A stretch of DNA of 64,000 nt from Pseudomonas sp. FP453 (GCF_030687495.1 NZ_CP117435.1:2046001-2110000); one strand, 5' to 3'. Shown: positions 1-8,987, counted from the first letter of the stretch. Notes: generated by a model not told the origin, from the sequence alone. Numbers and translations: made by a program.

Positions 1-3
1 ACG

Positions 4-1872
4 ATGAGCCACCCCTCGCAATTCACCTTGCTGCGCACACGGCGCTTCCTGCCGTTTTTCATTACCCAGTTGCTGGGCGCCTTCAACGACAACATCTTCA
101 AGCAATCGCTGATCCTCGCCATTCTCTACAAGCTGACCATCGACGGTGACCGCTCGATCTGGGTCAACCTGTGCGCATTGCTGTTTATCCTGCCGTTCTT
201 CCTGTTCTCGGCGCTGGCCGGGCAGTTTGGCGAGAAATTCAACAAGGACGCATTGATCCGCGCGATCAAGATCGGCGAGATCGTGATCATGGCCGTGGGC
301 GCCACGGGTTTCCTCACCAACCACCTGGAACTGATGCTGCTGGCGCTGTTTGCCATGGGCACCCACTCCGCGCTGTTCGGCCCGGTGAAGTACTCGATCA
401 TGCCCCAGGCCCTGCACGAAGATGAGCTGGTGGGCGGCAACGGCCTGGTGGAAATGGGCACGTTCCTGGCGATTTTGGCCGGTACCATTGGCGCTGGGAT
501 CATGATGTCGTCCACCCATTACGCGCCGGTGGTGGCGGTGGCGATTGTCGGCGTGGCCGTGCTCGGCTACCTCGCCAGCCGCAGTATTCCGCGGGCGGCG
601 GCGTCGACCCCGGGGCTGCGGTTGAACTGGAATATCTTCAGCGAATCCTGGGCCACCTTGCGCCTGGGCCTGGGGCAGACGCCGGCCGTATCGCGTTCCA
701 TTGTCGGCAACTCGTGGTTCTGGTTTGTCGGGGCGATTTATCTGACGCAGATCCCGGCCTACGCCAAGGAATGGTTGTACGGCGACGAAACCGTGGTGAC
801 GCTGATTCTTACCGTGTTCTCGGTGGGCATCGCCCTCGGCTCGATGCTCTGCGAGAAACTGTCCGGGCGTAAGGTGGAAATCGGCCTGGTGCCGTTCGGT
901 TCGTTCGGTTTGACCGTGTTCGGCCTGTTGCTCTGGTGGCACTCCGGCGGCTTCCCGCAAAACGTGCAGGCCAACGATTGGCTGGCGGTGCTCAGTTACG
1001 GCCAGGCCTGGTGGGTGTTGTTCGATATCCTCGGGCTGGGGGTGTTTGGCGGCTTCTATATCGTGCCGCTGTATGCGCTGATCCAGTCGCGTACCGCCGA
1101 GAACGAGCGTGCGCGGGTCATCGCCGCCAACAACATCCTCAACGCGCTGTTCATGGTGGTGTCGGCCATCGTCTCGATCCTGCTGCTCAGCGTGGCCAAG
1201 CTGTCGATCCCCGAGTTGTTCCTGGTGGTGTCGCTGCTCAACATCGCCGTGAACCCCTACATTTTCCGCATCGTCCCCGAGTTCACCATGCGCTTCATGA
1301 TCTGGCTGCTCAGCCATTCCATGTACCGCGTGGAGCATCGCAACCTGGAGGCGATCCCGGACGAAGGCGCGGCGTTGCTGGTGTGCAACCATGTGTCGTT
1401 TGTCGATGCGCTATTGATCGGCGGCGCGGTGCGTCGGCCGATTCGCTTTGTCATGTACTACAAGATCTACCACTTGCCGGTGCTGAACTTTATCTTCCGC
1501 ACGGCCGGGGCGATTCCGATTGCCGGGCGCCATGAAGATATCCAGATCTACGAAAAGGCCTTCACGCGGATTGCGCAGTACCTGAAGGACGGCGAGTTTG
1601 TGTGCATCTTCCCGGAGGGCAAGTTGACGGCCGATGGCGAGATGAACGAGTTCCGCGTTGGGGTGACGCGGATTCTGGAGGAGACGCCGGTGCCGGTGAT
1701 TCCGCTGGCGTTGCAGGGGTTGTGGGGGAGTTTTTTCAGTCGCGATCCGAAGAAAGGGTTGTTTCACCGGATTTGGTCGCGGGTGGTGTTGGTGGCGGGG
1801 GAGCCAGTGCAAGAGCCGACGCCGGCAAGGTTGCAGGAGGTTGTGGGTGGGTTGCGGGGGAGTGTCAGGTAG
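4..1872 (+). CDS. MFS lysophospholipid flippase / 1-acylglycerol-3-phosphate acyltransferase fusion
   Basis: A 622-residue inner-membrane fusion. The first ~420 residues are an MFS transporter of the LplT type, opening with an FFITQLLGAFNDNIFKQSL segment typical of lysophospholipid flippases. The C-terminal ~200 residues are a PlsC-type glycerolipid acyltransferase with the HX4D box (H463 and D468 in NHVSFVDALL) and the EGK box (FPEGK, 536-540). E. coli Aas adds a C-terminal acyl-ACP synthetase domain; this protein ends right after the acyltransferase, so it is a two-domain version. The likely role is flipping lysophospholipids inward and re-acylating them, which is inferred from the domains. 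The ATG lies three bases into the window, so its ribosome site and promoter are not visible. Confidence 0.88.
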   Translation: MSHPSQFTLLRTRRFLPFFITQLLGAFNDNIFKQSLILAILYKLTIDGDRSIWVNLCALLFILPFFLFSALAGQFGEKFNKDALIRAIKIGEIVIMAVGATGFLTNHLELMLLALFAMGTHSALFGPVKYSIMPQALHEDELVGGNGLVEMGTFLAILAGTIGAGIMMSSTHYAPVVAVAIVGVAVLGYLASRSIPRAAASTPGLRLNWNIFSESWATLRLGLGQTPAVSRSIVGNSWFWFVGAIYLTQIPAYAKEWLYGDETVVTLILTVFSVGIALGSMLCEKLSGRKVEIGLVPFGSFGLTVFGLLLWWHSGGFPQNVQANDWLAVLSYGQAWWVLFDILGLGVFGGFYIVPLYALIQSRTAENERARVIAANNILNALFMVVSAIVSILLLSVAKLSIPELFLVVSLLNIAVNPYIFRIVPEFTMRFMIWLLSHSMYRVEHRNLEAIPDEGAALLVCNHVSFVDALLIGGAVRRPIRFVMYYKIYHLPVLNFIFRTAGAIPIAGRHEDIQIYEKAFTRIAQYLKDGEFVCIFPEGKLTADGEMNEFRVGVTRILEETPVPVIPLALQGLWGSFFSRDPKKGLFHRIWSRVVLVAGEPVQEPTPARLQEVVGGLRGSVR

Positions 1873-1892
1873 GGTTGTGTTGAGTGGGCTGG

Positions 1893-1984
1893 CGCCATCG
1901 CAGGCAAGCCAGCTCCCACAGTTGACCGAGTTGTTCTGTCGAGCGCGGTCTGGTGTGGGAGCTGGCTTGCCTGCGATAGCGGTA
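1893..1984. repeat. REPIN (paired inverted REP sequences)
   Basis: Two REP palindromes in inverted orientation, one ending GCAAGCCAGCTCCCACA and one starting GTGGGAGCTGGCTTGCC, separated by about 40 bases of unrelated sequence. It lies between two convergent genes, the usual position for P. fluorescens REPINs. The same unit recurs at least six more times in the window. Confidence 0.85.
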
Positions 1985-1989
1985 GTGGC

Positions 1990-2304
1990 CTAGGTGCTGA
2001 TCTTGAGCCCAACCAGCCCACAGATAATCAACGCCACACTGGCCAACCGAACCAACGCCATGGATTCTCCAAACAGGATAATCCCGGCAATCACCGTGCC
2101 CACGGCACCCACTCCAGTCCAGATCGCATAGGCAGTGCCCAGCGGCAGTTCCTTCATGGCCAGCCCCAGCAACCCAAGGCTCACCGCCATGGCCGCAATG
2201 GTCAGCGCAGTGGGCAGTGGCTTGCTGAAACCGTCGGTGTATTTCAGGCCGACGGCCCAGCCCACTTCAAACAATCCGGCAAAAAACAGAATGATCCAGG
2301 ACAT
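1990..2304 (-). CDS. sugE: SMR-family guanidinium exporter (SugE/Gdx)
   Basis: A 104-residue four-helix small multidrug resistance protein. The essential membrane glutamate is E13 in [16 protein letters not shown]. The LKYTDGF and [14 protein letters not shown] segments are those of the SugE/Gdx branch rather than the EmrE branch. Gdx proteins export guanidinium in exchange for protons as dual-topology dimers. The leader carries two hairpins with ACGA loops matching a guanidine-II riboswitch, which argues strongly for guanidinium rather than a general drug as substrate. Translation starts at the ATG after a GAGAGAGGG Shine-Dalgarno-like stretch. Confidence 0.93.
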   Translation of the reverse strand: MSWIILFFAGLFEVGWAVGLKYTDGFSKPLPTALTIAAMAVSLGLLGLAMKELPLGTAYAIWTGVGAVGTVIAGIILFGESMALVRLASVALIICGLVGLKIST

Positions 2305-2325
2305 GCTGACCCTCTCTCTATAGAC

Positions 2326-2382
2326 GTGGGGTCGTCCCCGGATTAGGCGCTTGAGCGCTTCGCGGGGTCGTCCCCGCGAAGC
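2326..2382 (-). promoter_or_regulatory. Guanidine-II (mini-ykkC) riboswitch
   Basis: Read on the minus strand, there are two GC-rich hairpins, each presenting the tetraloop ACGA closed by C/G pairs. The first has its GGGGACGACCCC core inside a long GCTTCGC...GCGAAGC stem (2357-2382). The second has the same core at 2328-2339. About 16 bases separate them, and the second ends about 20 bases before the sugE start codon. Two stem-loops with ACGR loops are the diagnostic architecture of the mini-ykkC class, which binds guanidine and relieves sequestration of the ribosome site. Confidence 0.87.
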
Positions 2383-2412
2383 TCGCTAGAGTGCCGAACA
2401 ATCATCCGGCGA

Positions 2413-3324
2413 TCAAGTTTGCGGGGTGTTTTCCAGAATGCGACGGTCTTCCTTTTCGCTCATGCGGCGGAAGTAAGTCGACAGCAACGCCCCGGAAATG
2501 TTGTGCCACACGCTGAACAGCGCACTCGGCACCGCCGCCAATGGCGAGAAGTGCGCACTGGCCAGTGCGGCGCCCAGCCCGGAGTTCTGCATGCCGACTT
2601 CCAGCGCCAGCGATTTGCGCTGTGCCAGCGGCAGCTTGAACACGCGGCCAGTGAAGTAGCCCAGCAGGTAGCCGAAGCTGTTATGCAGCATGACCACGGC
2701 CATGATCAGCAGGCCCGATTCGGCGATCTTCGCCTGGCTCGCGGCAACCACCGCCGCGACGATGATTACGATGCTCACCACCGACACCAGCGGCAGTACG
2801 TCCACCGCATGGCGCACGCGCTCGCCGAGCACACGCTGCGCCACTACGCCGAGCACGATCGGCAGCAGCACCACTTGCAGGATCGACCAGAACAGCTCCA
2901 TGAACGACACCGGCAACCAGGCCGAGGCCAGTAGCCAGATCAGCGCCGGCGTGAGCAGCGGGGCGAGGAGGGTGGTGACGGCGGCGATGGCCACCGACAG
3001 CGCCAGGTCGCCACGGGCCAGCCAGGTCATGACGTTGGACGAGGTGCCGCTTGGGCAGCAACCGACGAGGATTACGCCGACGGCGATTTCCGGTGGCAGG
3101 TGGAAGGCCTGGCACAGAAGCCACGCCACGCCGGGCATGATTACGAAGTGCGCGACCACGCCCAATGCCACGCGCCACGGATGGCGGGCGACTTCGGCGA
3201 AGTCATCCATCTTGAGGGTCAGCCCCATGCCGAACATCACCAGGCCCAGCAGCGGCACGATGGCGGTTTTCAGGCCGATGAACCAGCTGGGTTCGAGGAA
3301 CGCGAGCACCGCGAAAATCAGCAC
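2413..3324 (-). CDS. Bile acid:sodium symporter family (BASS) transporter, N-terminal frameshift
   Basis: A multi-pass membrane protein of the BASS/SBF family: about nine hydrophobic helices, with conserved GCCPSGTSSNVMTWLARGD and EVGMQNSGLGAALA segments. It is probably a sodium-coupled importer of an organic acid; the substrate cannot be read. As it stands the frame opens at a GTG (303 residues). The true start is probably the ATG at 3379, which has an AAGGA ribosome site 8-9 bases upstream and encodes MRALAALSRFVGNTFAYW before running into this frame. One extra base in the four-C run at 3324-3327 breaks the join. This is either a sequencing or assembly error or a very recent lesion. The protein is intact downstream. 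Confidence 0.85.
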   Translation of the reverse strand: MLIFAVLAFLEPSWFIGLKTAIVPLLGLVMFGMGLTLKMDDFAEVARHPWRVALGVVAHFVIMPGVAWLLCQAFHLPPEIAVGVILVGCCPSGTSSNVMTWLARGDLALSVAIAAVTTLLAPLLTPALIWLLASAWLPVSFMELFWSILQVVLLPIVLGVVAQRVLGERVRHAVDVLPLVSVVSIVIIVAAVVAASQAKIAESGLLIMAVVMLHNSFGYLLGYFTGRVFKLPLAQRKSLALEVGMQNSGLGAALASAHFSPLAAVPSALFSVWHNISGALLSTYFRRMSEKEDRRILENTPQT

Positions 3325-3440
3325 CCCAGTAGGCGAAGGTGTTGCCGACGAAGCGGCTCAGGGCGGCGAGTGCGCGCATGGGGTGTCCTTGTTATTGGAT
3401 TTTTGAAGTGGCAATGAGATCAATGTGGGAGCCGGGCTTG

Positions 3441-3534
3441 TGTGGGAGCTGGCTTGCCTGCGATAGCATCACCGCGGCCTGACTGAAGACCGAGGTGCCT
3501 GCATCGCAGGCAAGCCAGCTCCCACACTGACTGT
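3441..3534. repeat. REPIN between convergent/tandem minus genes
   Basis: An inverted pair of REP palindromes: GTGGGAGCTGGCTTGCCTGC on the left and its reverse complement on the right. A partial extra REP head (GTGGGAGCCGGGCTTG) sits immediately left at 3425-3440, as if two elements had recombined. Confidence 0.82.
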
Positions 3535-3555
3535 GCCCACTTGGGAACGGTGTTG

Positions 3556-4476
3556 TTAGATGCCCTGCGGGGTCTCTTCACCGCCGAGCGCTTCAACCAG
3601 CGCCGGGATGAACTCGCCGAATGTCAGCATCATCAGGGTGAAGCTCGCATCCAGTTGGCCCAGGGCTTCGTCGCCACCGTCTTGCTCGGCCTGGTCTTGC
3701 AGCAGGTCTTCGAACTTCAGGCGCTTGACGGTCATCTTGTCGTCGAGCATGAAGGACAGTTTGTCCTGCCAGGCCAGGGACAGCTGGGTCACGACTTTGC
3801 CGGTGGTCAGGTGCAGCTGGATCTCTTCGCCGGTCAGGTCCTGGCGCTTGCAGCGCACAATGCCGCCGTCTTCGTGGGTGTCGCGCAGTTCGCATTCGTC
3901 GAGGACGAAGAAGTCATCGGCCGGTTTCTGGGTGGTGACCCAGTCGGTCATGATCGCGGTTGGCGCGGTTTTCACGGTGAGCGGACGCACCGGCAGGGTG
4001 CCGATCACTTCACGCAGGGTGGAGAGCAGGTCTTCGGCGCGTTTCGGGCTGGCCGAGTTCACCAGGATCAGGCCTTGTTTCGGCGCGATGGCGGCGAAGG
4101 TCGACGAGCGACGAATAAAGGCACGCGGCAGGAAGGCCTGGATGATTTCATCCTTGAGCTGGTCGCGTTCCTTCTTATAGACCTTGCGCATTTGCTCGGC
4201 CTCGATCTCTTCGACTTTCTCTTTCAGTGCATCACGCACCACGCTGCCCGGCAGGATACGTTCTTCCTTGCGCGCGGCGATCAGCAGGAAGTCACCGCTG
4301 ACGTGAACCAGGGGAGCGTCTTCACCTTTACCAAAAGGTGCGACGAAACCGTAAGTGGTCAACTCCTGGCTTGCACAAGGGCGCGCCAGTTTGGTGGCCA
4401 TTGCAGTTTCCAACGCCTCGGCATCAACAGGCAGATCTTGGGTCAGGCGATAGATAAGCAGGTTCTTGAACCACAT
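3556..4476 (-). CDS. rdgC: Recombination-associated protein RdgC
   Basis: A 306-residue protein that starts [11 protein letters not shown] and shows the family's charged middle section ([26 protein letters not shown]) and C-terminal [27 protein letters not shown]. RdgC is a ring-forming nucleoid DNA-binding protein that antagonises RecA loading. The frame stays open upstream, but the ATG at 4476 has the right N-terminus for the family and a GGAGAG ribosome site at a suitable distance. It is transcribed alone on the minus strand. About 110 bases separate it from the divergent tRNA promoter. Confidence 0.96.
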   Translation of the reverse strand: MWFKNLLIYRLTQDLPVDAEALETAMATKLARPCASQELTTYGFVAPFGKGEDAPLVHVSGDFLLIAARKEERILPGSVVRDALKEKVEEIEAEQMRKVYKKERDQLKDEIIQAFLPRAFIRRSSTFAAIAPKQGLILVNSASPKRAEDLLSTLREVIGTLPVRPLTVKTAPTAIMTDWVTTQKPADDFFVLDECELRDTHEDGGIVRCKRQDLTGEEIQLHLTTGKVVTQLSLAWQDKLSFMLDDKMTVKRLKFEDLLQDQAEQDGGDEALGQLDASFTLMMLTFGEFIPALVEALGGEETPQGI

Positions 4477-4586
4477 GGGGTGAGTCTCTCCTTTATACAA
4501 AGGCGGGCATTATTGTCTTGATAGCGTCTGAGGCCAACCCTGCCTAAGCCATTGGAAGGCCTCAAAAAAAAGATTTAAGAAAGTGC

Positions 4587-4615
4587 TTGCCAGACCTTGG
4601 GTCGCTCCGTAGAAT
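4587..4615 (+). promoter_or_regulatory. tRNA operon promoter (copy 1)
   Basis: A TTGCCA -35 (4587-4592), a 17-base spacer and a TAGAAT -10 (4610-4615), followed by a GC-rich discriminator (GCGCGCC). This is the pattern of stringently controlled stable-RNA promoters. It precedes the tRNA-Val gene by about 20 bases. Confidence 0.75.
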
Positions 4616-4635
4616 GCGCGCCACACCGAGACGAA

Positions 4636-4711
4636 GGGTGATTAGCTCAGCTGGGAGAGCATCTGCCTTACAAGCAGAGGGTCGGCGGTTCGATCCCGTC
4701 ATCACCCACCA
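4636..4711 (+). tRNA. tRNA-Val (anticodon UAC), copy 1
   Basis: A 76-base cloverleaf with CCA encoded. The acceptor stem is GGGTGAT/ATCACCC, the anticodon loop reads CTTACAA with anticodon TAC, and the T-arm contains GGTTCGATCC. It is followed after 19 bases by tRNA-Asp; the pair ends at a shared terminator. An identical copy lies at 9168. Confidence 0.97.
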
Positions 4712-4730
4712 TTCGCTTCATGTGTTACGC

Positions 4731-4807
4731 GCAGCGGTAGTTCAGTCGGTTAGAATACCGGCCTGTCACGCCGGGGGTCGCGGGTTCGAGTCCCGTCCGC
4801 TGCGCCA
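4731..4807 (+). tRNA. tRNA-Asp (anticodon GUC), copy 1
   Basis: A 77-base tRNA with encoded CCA. The acceptor stem is GCAGCGG/CCGCTGC, the anticodon is GTC within CCTGTCACG, and the T-loop is GTTCGAGTC. It is cotranscribed with the preceding tRNA-Val. Confidence 0.97.
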
Positions 4808-4848
4808 TATTCGGAAACCTGGAACACTGAACGCCAGGTCACCACAGA

Positions 4849-4876
4849 AAGCCCGCTCATTGAGCGGGTTTTTTTT
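4849..4876 (+). terminator. Rho-independent terminator of tRNA pair 1
   Basis: The hairpin GCCCGCTCATTGAGCGGG, with flanking As on the 5' side, is followed by eight Ts. It ends the tRNA-Val/tRNA-Asp transcript. Confidence 0.9.
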
Positions 4877-4898
4877 CGTCTGCGATTTGTGTAGGAGC

Positions 4899-4938
4899 AA
4901 CCTTGTGCTGAGGGAGGAAGCTCCATCAGCACAAGGTT
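4899..4938. terminator. Inverted repeat beyond the TonB receptor stop
   Basis: Perfect 13-base arms (AACCTTGTGCTGA at 4899 and its complement ending at 4938) around a 14-base loop, placed 10 bases past the stop codon of the minus-strand receptor gene. It has no clear T-run, so a transcript-stabilising or weak terminator hairpin is the most that can be said. Confidence 0.5.
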
Positions 4939-4947
4939 TGTTGGCCT

Positions 4948-7380
4948 TTAGAAATCCCAGCGGGTGGTCACCATGACGTTGCGTGGCTCACCGTAGGCGG
5001 CGGAGTTATAGAAGCCGATATTGGTGTAGTAGCTCTTGTCGAAGATATTGTTGACGTTCAACGTCGCCGACAGGTTCTTGCTGATCTGATATTTGCTCAT
5101 CAGGTCCACCAGCCAATACGCCTCTTGGGAAAACTCCTCATAGCCGCCACGCGGGCTGTTATAGATGTCCTGCCAACCCACGCTCTGCCAGCGCACGCCG
5201 CCGCCGACGGTCAACTTGTCCAGGTTGCCCTTGAGTTTGTAGGTGGTGTACAGCTTGACCTGGTCTTCCGGTTCAAAGGTGGAGATCTTCACGCCCTTGT
5301 CGTCGCGCACGATCTTGTGGGTGTAGCCGGCCTGCAGCTGCCAGCCAGGGGCGATTTCGCCGGACATCTCCACTTCATAACCCTTTGTCACCGCCTTGCT
5401 GCTTTTATAGGCATAGTTGTTCGGTGTGGGCTTGAGGTTGTTGTACTCGTCGTCGGACAGCGCACGGTTGGACTCGTGGATTTCAAAGTAGGCGGCGCTG
5501 GCATTCACTCGACCGTCGAGATAGTCGGCCTTGATCCCCAGCTCCCAGTTCTGGCCTTCATCCGGTTCCAGCAGCTTGTTGTCGCGGTCGCGGTTGTAGT
5601 TTTCCTGCGGCATGAAGATATCGGTGTAGCTGGCGTAGAGCGCGTAGGTGTCGTTCAGGTCGTAGACCGCGCCGATATACGGCACGACGCGCCCGGACTC
5701 GCGGTAACTGGGGTTGTAACCGGTGACCTGATAGTTGACCAGGCGCGCGCCGAGCAGCACCTTGAGGTCGTCGGCGAGGTTCAGGCGTGTGGTCGCGTAC
5801 GCGCCGGTCTGGCGCACGGTATCGTCGATCAGCGATTGCGCCTTGCCCCAGTCCGGCATGGTTGCGTGGCCGTGCCAGTTATTGAAGTCGACGATATTGG
5901 GGTCGAGGTTCCAATAGCCTTTGCCTTTCCACTCCGAGGCGCTGATCGAGCCGCCCAGCACCAGCTCATGTTCACGCCCGCCGAGGCTGAACGGGCCGCT
6001 GACATACAGGTCGGCGGAGTCGCTGACGGTTTCCCCGGTGTATTTGCCCGAGGTCAGTTGCGCGGTGCCATCCGGCTGCGGCTGGTCGCCCTGGATCGAG
6101 CCCATCAAGGCGTGGTAGCCGTTGATCTTGTGGTCCAGTTGCAGCTTGCTCACCCAGCCATTGCCCAGGTCATGTTCGAGCATGGCGAACACGGTGCGGG
6201 TGTATTGCTCCCAACTGCTCCACTCGGCGGCGTCGTTGAACGAGCGCTTGACGCTGTTGCGATTGCCCTGGGAGTTGATCAGCGGAAAGCTGCCCGACCA
6301 GGACGAGCCTTTTGGCAACGTGTCCTGGTAGTCGCCGCCTACGGTCAGCAGGGTATCGGGCGACAGGTCGAACTCCATGATGCCGTAGTACGTCGGGCTC
6401 TTGCGCGAGTAGTGGTCCATGAACGAATGCTTGTCTTGGTAGGCCGCCACCGCACGGCCGCGTACGTTGCCGCTGTCGTTCAGCGGGCCGCTGACGTCCA
6501 GTTCGCTGCGGTAGTTGTCCCACGAACCGGCGCCGAGGGTGGCGTGGCCCTGGAAGTCGGCGGTGGGTTTCTTGCGCACCAGGTTGATCGTCGCGCCGAG
6601 GGAGCCGGCGCCAGTGAGCAGGCCGGTGGCGCCCTTGAGCACTTCGACGCGGTCGTAGATCGCCATGTCGCTCAGGGTGTTGCCCGCCGAATAGGCGACG
6701 TTGCGCGCAGTGGAAGGGATGCCGTCGTACTGGAAATTATTGATCGAGAAGCCGCGCGCATAGTAGTTGCTGCGCTCGGTGTCGAAGGCCGACACGGTGA
6801 TGCCGGGCGTGTGGCGCATCACGTCGTCGACGTTGGTCAGGCCGAAGTCATCCATGTGCTGGCGGGTGACCACGGAGACCGATTGCGGGGTTTCCTTGGG
6901 CGTCAGCACCAGGCGCGTCGAAGTCGCGAGCGTGCCAGGGGTGTAGGAGCCCGTGCCTTCGGTGATATTGCCCAGTTGGGTGGCGCTGACTTGGGTCGGG
7001 CTCAGTTCCATGCTGCCATCGCTGGCGATGGGCGCCGGTTGCAGGGCGTAGACCTGATCACCTTTTACCGCGCGATAACCGCTGCCCAGCAGCAACCGGT
7101 CGAAACCGTCCTGGATGCCGTAGCTGCCCTTGAGGCCAGGGCCGTTGAGGCCTTCCAGTTCGTGGGACTGGAACACGATGGCCACGCCGGCTTGTTGCGC
7201 AAAGCGATTGAGCGAGCTGCCCAGCGGCCCGGCCGGGATGTCGTAGGCCTGGGCGGCCACGTTGACGCTGTCCGCGTGTGCCGGGCTGATGCTCAGCACC
7301 GAGGCGCTGAGCATGGCCAGGGACAGCGGCGCGAGTTTCAGTAGGCCAAAGCGCCCACGCGGGTAGGAAGGGGTGTGCAT
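4948..7380 (-). CDS. TonB-dependent siderophore receptor/transducer (FpvA-like)
   Basis: An 810-residue outer-membrane receptor. It has a signal peptide ending near AHA-DS, then an STN/secretin signalling domain (YDIPAGPLGSSLNRFAQQAGVAIVF, about residues 45-110), then a plug domain (ETPQSVSVVTRQHMDDFGL... YDRVEVLKGATGLLTGAG), then a 22-strand barrel ending in an aromatic residue (TRWDF). The STN domain marks it as a transducer that signals to the FecR protein encoded just upstream. It should carry a ferric siderophore; the barrel resembles the pyoverdine/hydroxamate receptor group, but the ligand cannot be read. A Fur-like site lies just upstream, so iron repression is expected. Confidence 0.92.
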   Translation of the reverse strand: MHTPSYPRGRFGLLKLAPLSLAMLSASVLSISPAHADSVNVAAQAYDIPAGPLGSSLNRFAQQAGVAIVFQSHELEGLNGPGLKGSYGIQDGFDRLLLGSGYRAVKGDQVYALQPAPIASDGSMELSPTQVSATQLGNITEGTGSYTPGTLATSTRLVLTPKETPQSVSVVTRQHMDDFGLTNVDDVMRHTPGITVSAFDTERSNYYARGFSINNFQYDGIPSTARNVAYSAGNTLSDMAIYDRVEVLKGATGLLTGAGSLGATINLVRKKPTADFQGHATLGAGSWDNYRSELDVSGPLNDSGNVRGRAVAAYQDKHSFMDHYSRKSPTYYGIMEFDLSPDTLLTVGGDYQDTLPKGSSWSGSFPLINSQGNRNSVKRSFNDAAEWSSWEQYTRTVFAMLEHDLGNGWVSKLQLDHKINGYHALMGSIQGDQPQPDGTAQLTSGKYTGETVSDSADLYVSGPFSLGGREHELVLGGSISASEWKGKGYWNLDPNIVDFNNWHGHATMPDWGKAQSLIDDTVRQTGAYATTRLNLADDLKVLLGARLVNYQVTGYNPSYRESGRVVPYIGAVYDLNDTYALYASYTDIFMPQENYNRDRDNKLLEPDEGQNWELGIKADYLDGRVNASAAYFEIHESNRALSDDEYNNLKPTPNNYAYKSSKAVTKGYEVEMSGEIAPGWQLQAGYTHKIVRDDKGVKISTFEPEDQVKLYTTYKLKGNLDKLTVGGGVRWQSVGWQDIYNSPRGGYEEFSQEAYWLVDLMSKYQISKNLSATLNVNNIFDKSYYTNIGFYNSAAYGEPRNVMVTTRWDF

Positions 7381-7445
7381 GGTGAAGGCAATCCTTTACG
7401 TGTCGAATTACCTCTCTTGACGGGCAACTGCGAGAAAACCGGAAG

Positions 7446-7465
7446 CAAATGCGAATAATTATTTA
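7446..7465 (-). promoter_or_regulatory. Fur-box-like site before the TonB receptor
   Basis: The sequence CAAATGCGAATAATTATTTA, AT-rich with a GAATAATTATT core, closely resembles Pseudomonas Fur boxes. It spans the end of fecR and the short gap before the receptor, giving the receptor its own iron control besides ECF-sigma activation. Confidence 0.6.
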
Positions 7466-8442
7466 TTGGCGCTGTCGTCTGGGTCCACGAGGATCAGCCA
7501 GGGCGTAAAACTTCTGACCTTGATCGGTAAGGTTTGCGCGAGTAATTGCAGGGCGTGATCGCTGTCGTCCAAGGGGATGACGGCCGATACACGCAGGCTT
7601 TGCAGTGCCGCACGATCGAACTGCACTCGCCCGGTTCGATGGCGGGAGATTTCATCCAGCACCTCGGGCAATGGCCGGTTTTCCACCACCAACTGATGGC
7701 GGCGCCAGGCTTCGTTGATGCTGGCGGGGTCGATGCTGCCGCTCAGCTGCACGCTGTGGGCAGAGACCAGCGCCCGGGAGCCGGCATCGACTTCCAGGGT
7801 CTGCTGGGCATTCGCGCTCTGTGCCGCCACGCGCGACTGCAACATGCTCAGCACGGTGACATCGCCTTCACGCTTGACTACAAACCGCGTGCCCAGTGCG
7901 CGCAAAGTGCCTTGGGCGGTCTGCACGATAAACGGCCGCGTGCTGTCGTGGGCCACTTCCACGAGGATCTCGCCTTGCAGCAATTCGATGCGGCGCTGTT
8001 TGGCGTCGAAATGCAGGTTCGCCGCGCTGATGCCGTTGAGAGTCAATGTCGAGCCGTCCGCCAATTGCAGGGTTTGCCATTGGCCAGGGCCATTGCGCAC
8101 ATCGGCCATCCATTGTTGCGGGTAAGGGCTGACGAGCAGCGCCGCGGCCGGAATCGCCAGGCTGCACGCCAGCAGCAGGGCGCGTACGGCGCGCTTGCGA
8201 CGGTGGGATTTCTGCTGGGCAAACGCGGCATTCAAGGCGGCCCGCGCCGGTGCTTTTTTACCGCGCAGGGCCTGCATGCGCGCAATCACTTCTTCCATGC
8301 GCGCGGCGGCTGCGGCGTAGTGCGGGCCTTGTTGTTTCCAGCATTCGAACGCCAGGCGCTGGGCTTCGCTCAGCTCACCTTCGTGCAGGCGCAGCAGCCA
8401 TTCGGCGGCTTGTTCTTCGATCTGTTGGCGGGCGTCGTGCAT
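7459..8442 (-). CDS. FecR-family sigma factor regulator (system 1)
   Basis: A 327-residue inner-membrane anti-sigma/sigma-activator. The cytoplasmic N-terminus begins with the DUF4880 motif (EEQAAEWLLRLHEGELSEAQRLAFECW). One membrane helix is near residues 85-105 (ALLLACSLAIPAAALLVS). The periplasmic FecR domain (QLADGSTLTLN...RPFIVQTAQGTLRALGTRFVV) is followed by a DUF4974/STN-like C-terminus that contacts the receptor's signalling domain. It lies 6 bases behind the sigma gene and ahead of the receptor, the standard sigma-FecR-TonB order. Confidence 0.92.
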   Translation of the reverse strand: MHDARQQIEEQAAEWLLRLHEGELSEAQRLAFECWKQQGPHYAAAAARMEEVIARMQALRGKKAPARAALNAAFAQQKSHRRKRAVRALLLACSLAIPAAALLVSPYPQQWMADVRNGPGQWQTLQLADGSTLTLNGISAANLHFDAKQRRIELLQGEILVEVAHDSTRPFIVQTAQGTLRALGTRFVVKREGDVTVLSMLQSRVAAQSANAQQTLEVDAGSRALVSAHSVQLSGSIDPASINEAWRRHQLVVENRPLPEVLDEISRHRTGRVQFDRAALQSLRVSAVIPLDDSDHALQLLAQTLPIKVRSFTPWLILVDPDDSANK

Positions 8443-8448
8443 GTGCGC

Positions 8449-8967
8449 TCAGGTGTCCAGGCTGTGGCCGCAATGCACGAGCGCCTGGATCAGGTACTTG
8501 CGCACGGTGCGTTCCGACAGCTTGAGCTGGCGGGCGATCTGTTGCTGGGTCAGTTCTTCGAGGTAATACAGCACGAAGGCCTCGCGCGAATAGACGTGCA
8601 TGCCTTCGAGAATAAACGCGATCTGCTCCAGGGCCTCAAGGGTGGTGTGGATCTGCTCCGGCGACTGGAACCCTTCCAGGACGTCCACCGTCAGCGCCAA
8701 CTCTTGCAGGTAGGCGTTTTCGATCTGCTTGCGCCGGGCCTGGTCGATAAGCAGGCGCCGCGCCGTGGTGCTCAAGTACGCCCGCGGTTCGCGAATGCTT
8801 GCCACCGACTCGCGGGCGTTGAGGATACGCGCGAACGTGTCCTGCGCCAGGTCCGCCGCGTTCTGCCGGCAGCCCAATTTGCGCCGCAGCCACGCCAGCA
8901 GCCAGCCGTGATGCTCACTGTAGAGCGCGGTTATTTCCCGTTGGAAGGGCGGTTCACCCACAGACAT
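8449..8967 (-). CDS. ECF sigma factor, FecI-like (system 1)
   Basis: A 172-residue iron-starvation ECF sigma factor. Region 2 reads LYSEHHGWLLAWLRRKLGCRQNAADLAQDTFARIL and region 4 reads LEELTQQQIARQLKLSERTVRKYLIQAL. It should direct RNA polymerase to the adjacent receptor promoter when the receptor is occupied. It is the first gene of a sigma-fecR-receptor transcription unit, with a Fur-like site about 20-35 bases upstream of its start codon. Confidence 0.92.
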   Translation of the reverse strand: MSVGEPPFQREITALYSEHHGWLLAWLRRKLGCRQNAADLAQDTFARILNARESVASIREPRAYLSTTARRLLIDQARRKQIENAYLQELALTVDVLEGFQSPEQIHTTLEALEQIAFILEGMHVYSREAFVLYYLEELTQQQIARQLKLSERTVRKYLIQALVHCGHSLDT

Positions 8968-8987
8968 AGGCGTGGCTCAAGCGTTAT

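Noticed and set aside
5125..7344. Long open frame antisense to the first TonB receptor (739 codons)
   Set aside because: It mirrors a strongly supported receptor gene; long antisense frames arise from the high GC third-position bias. The protein has no recognisable domain.
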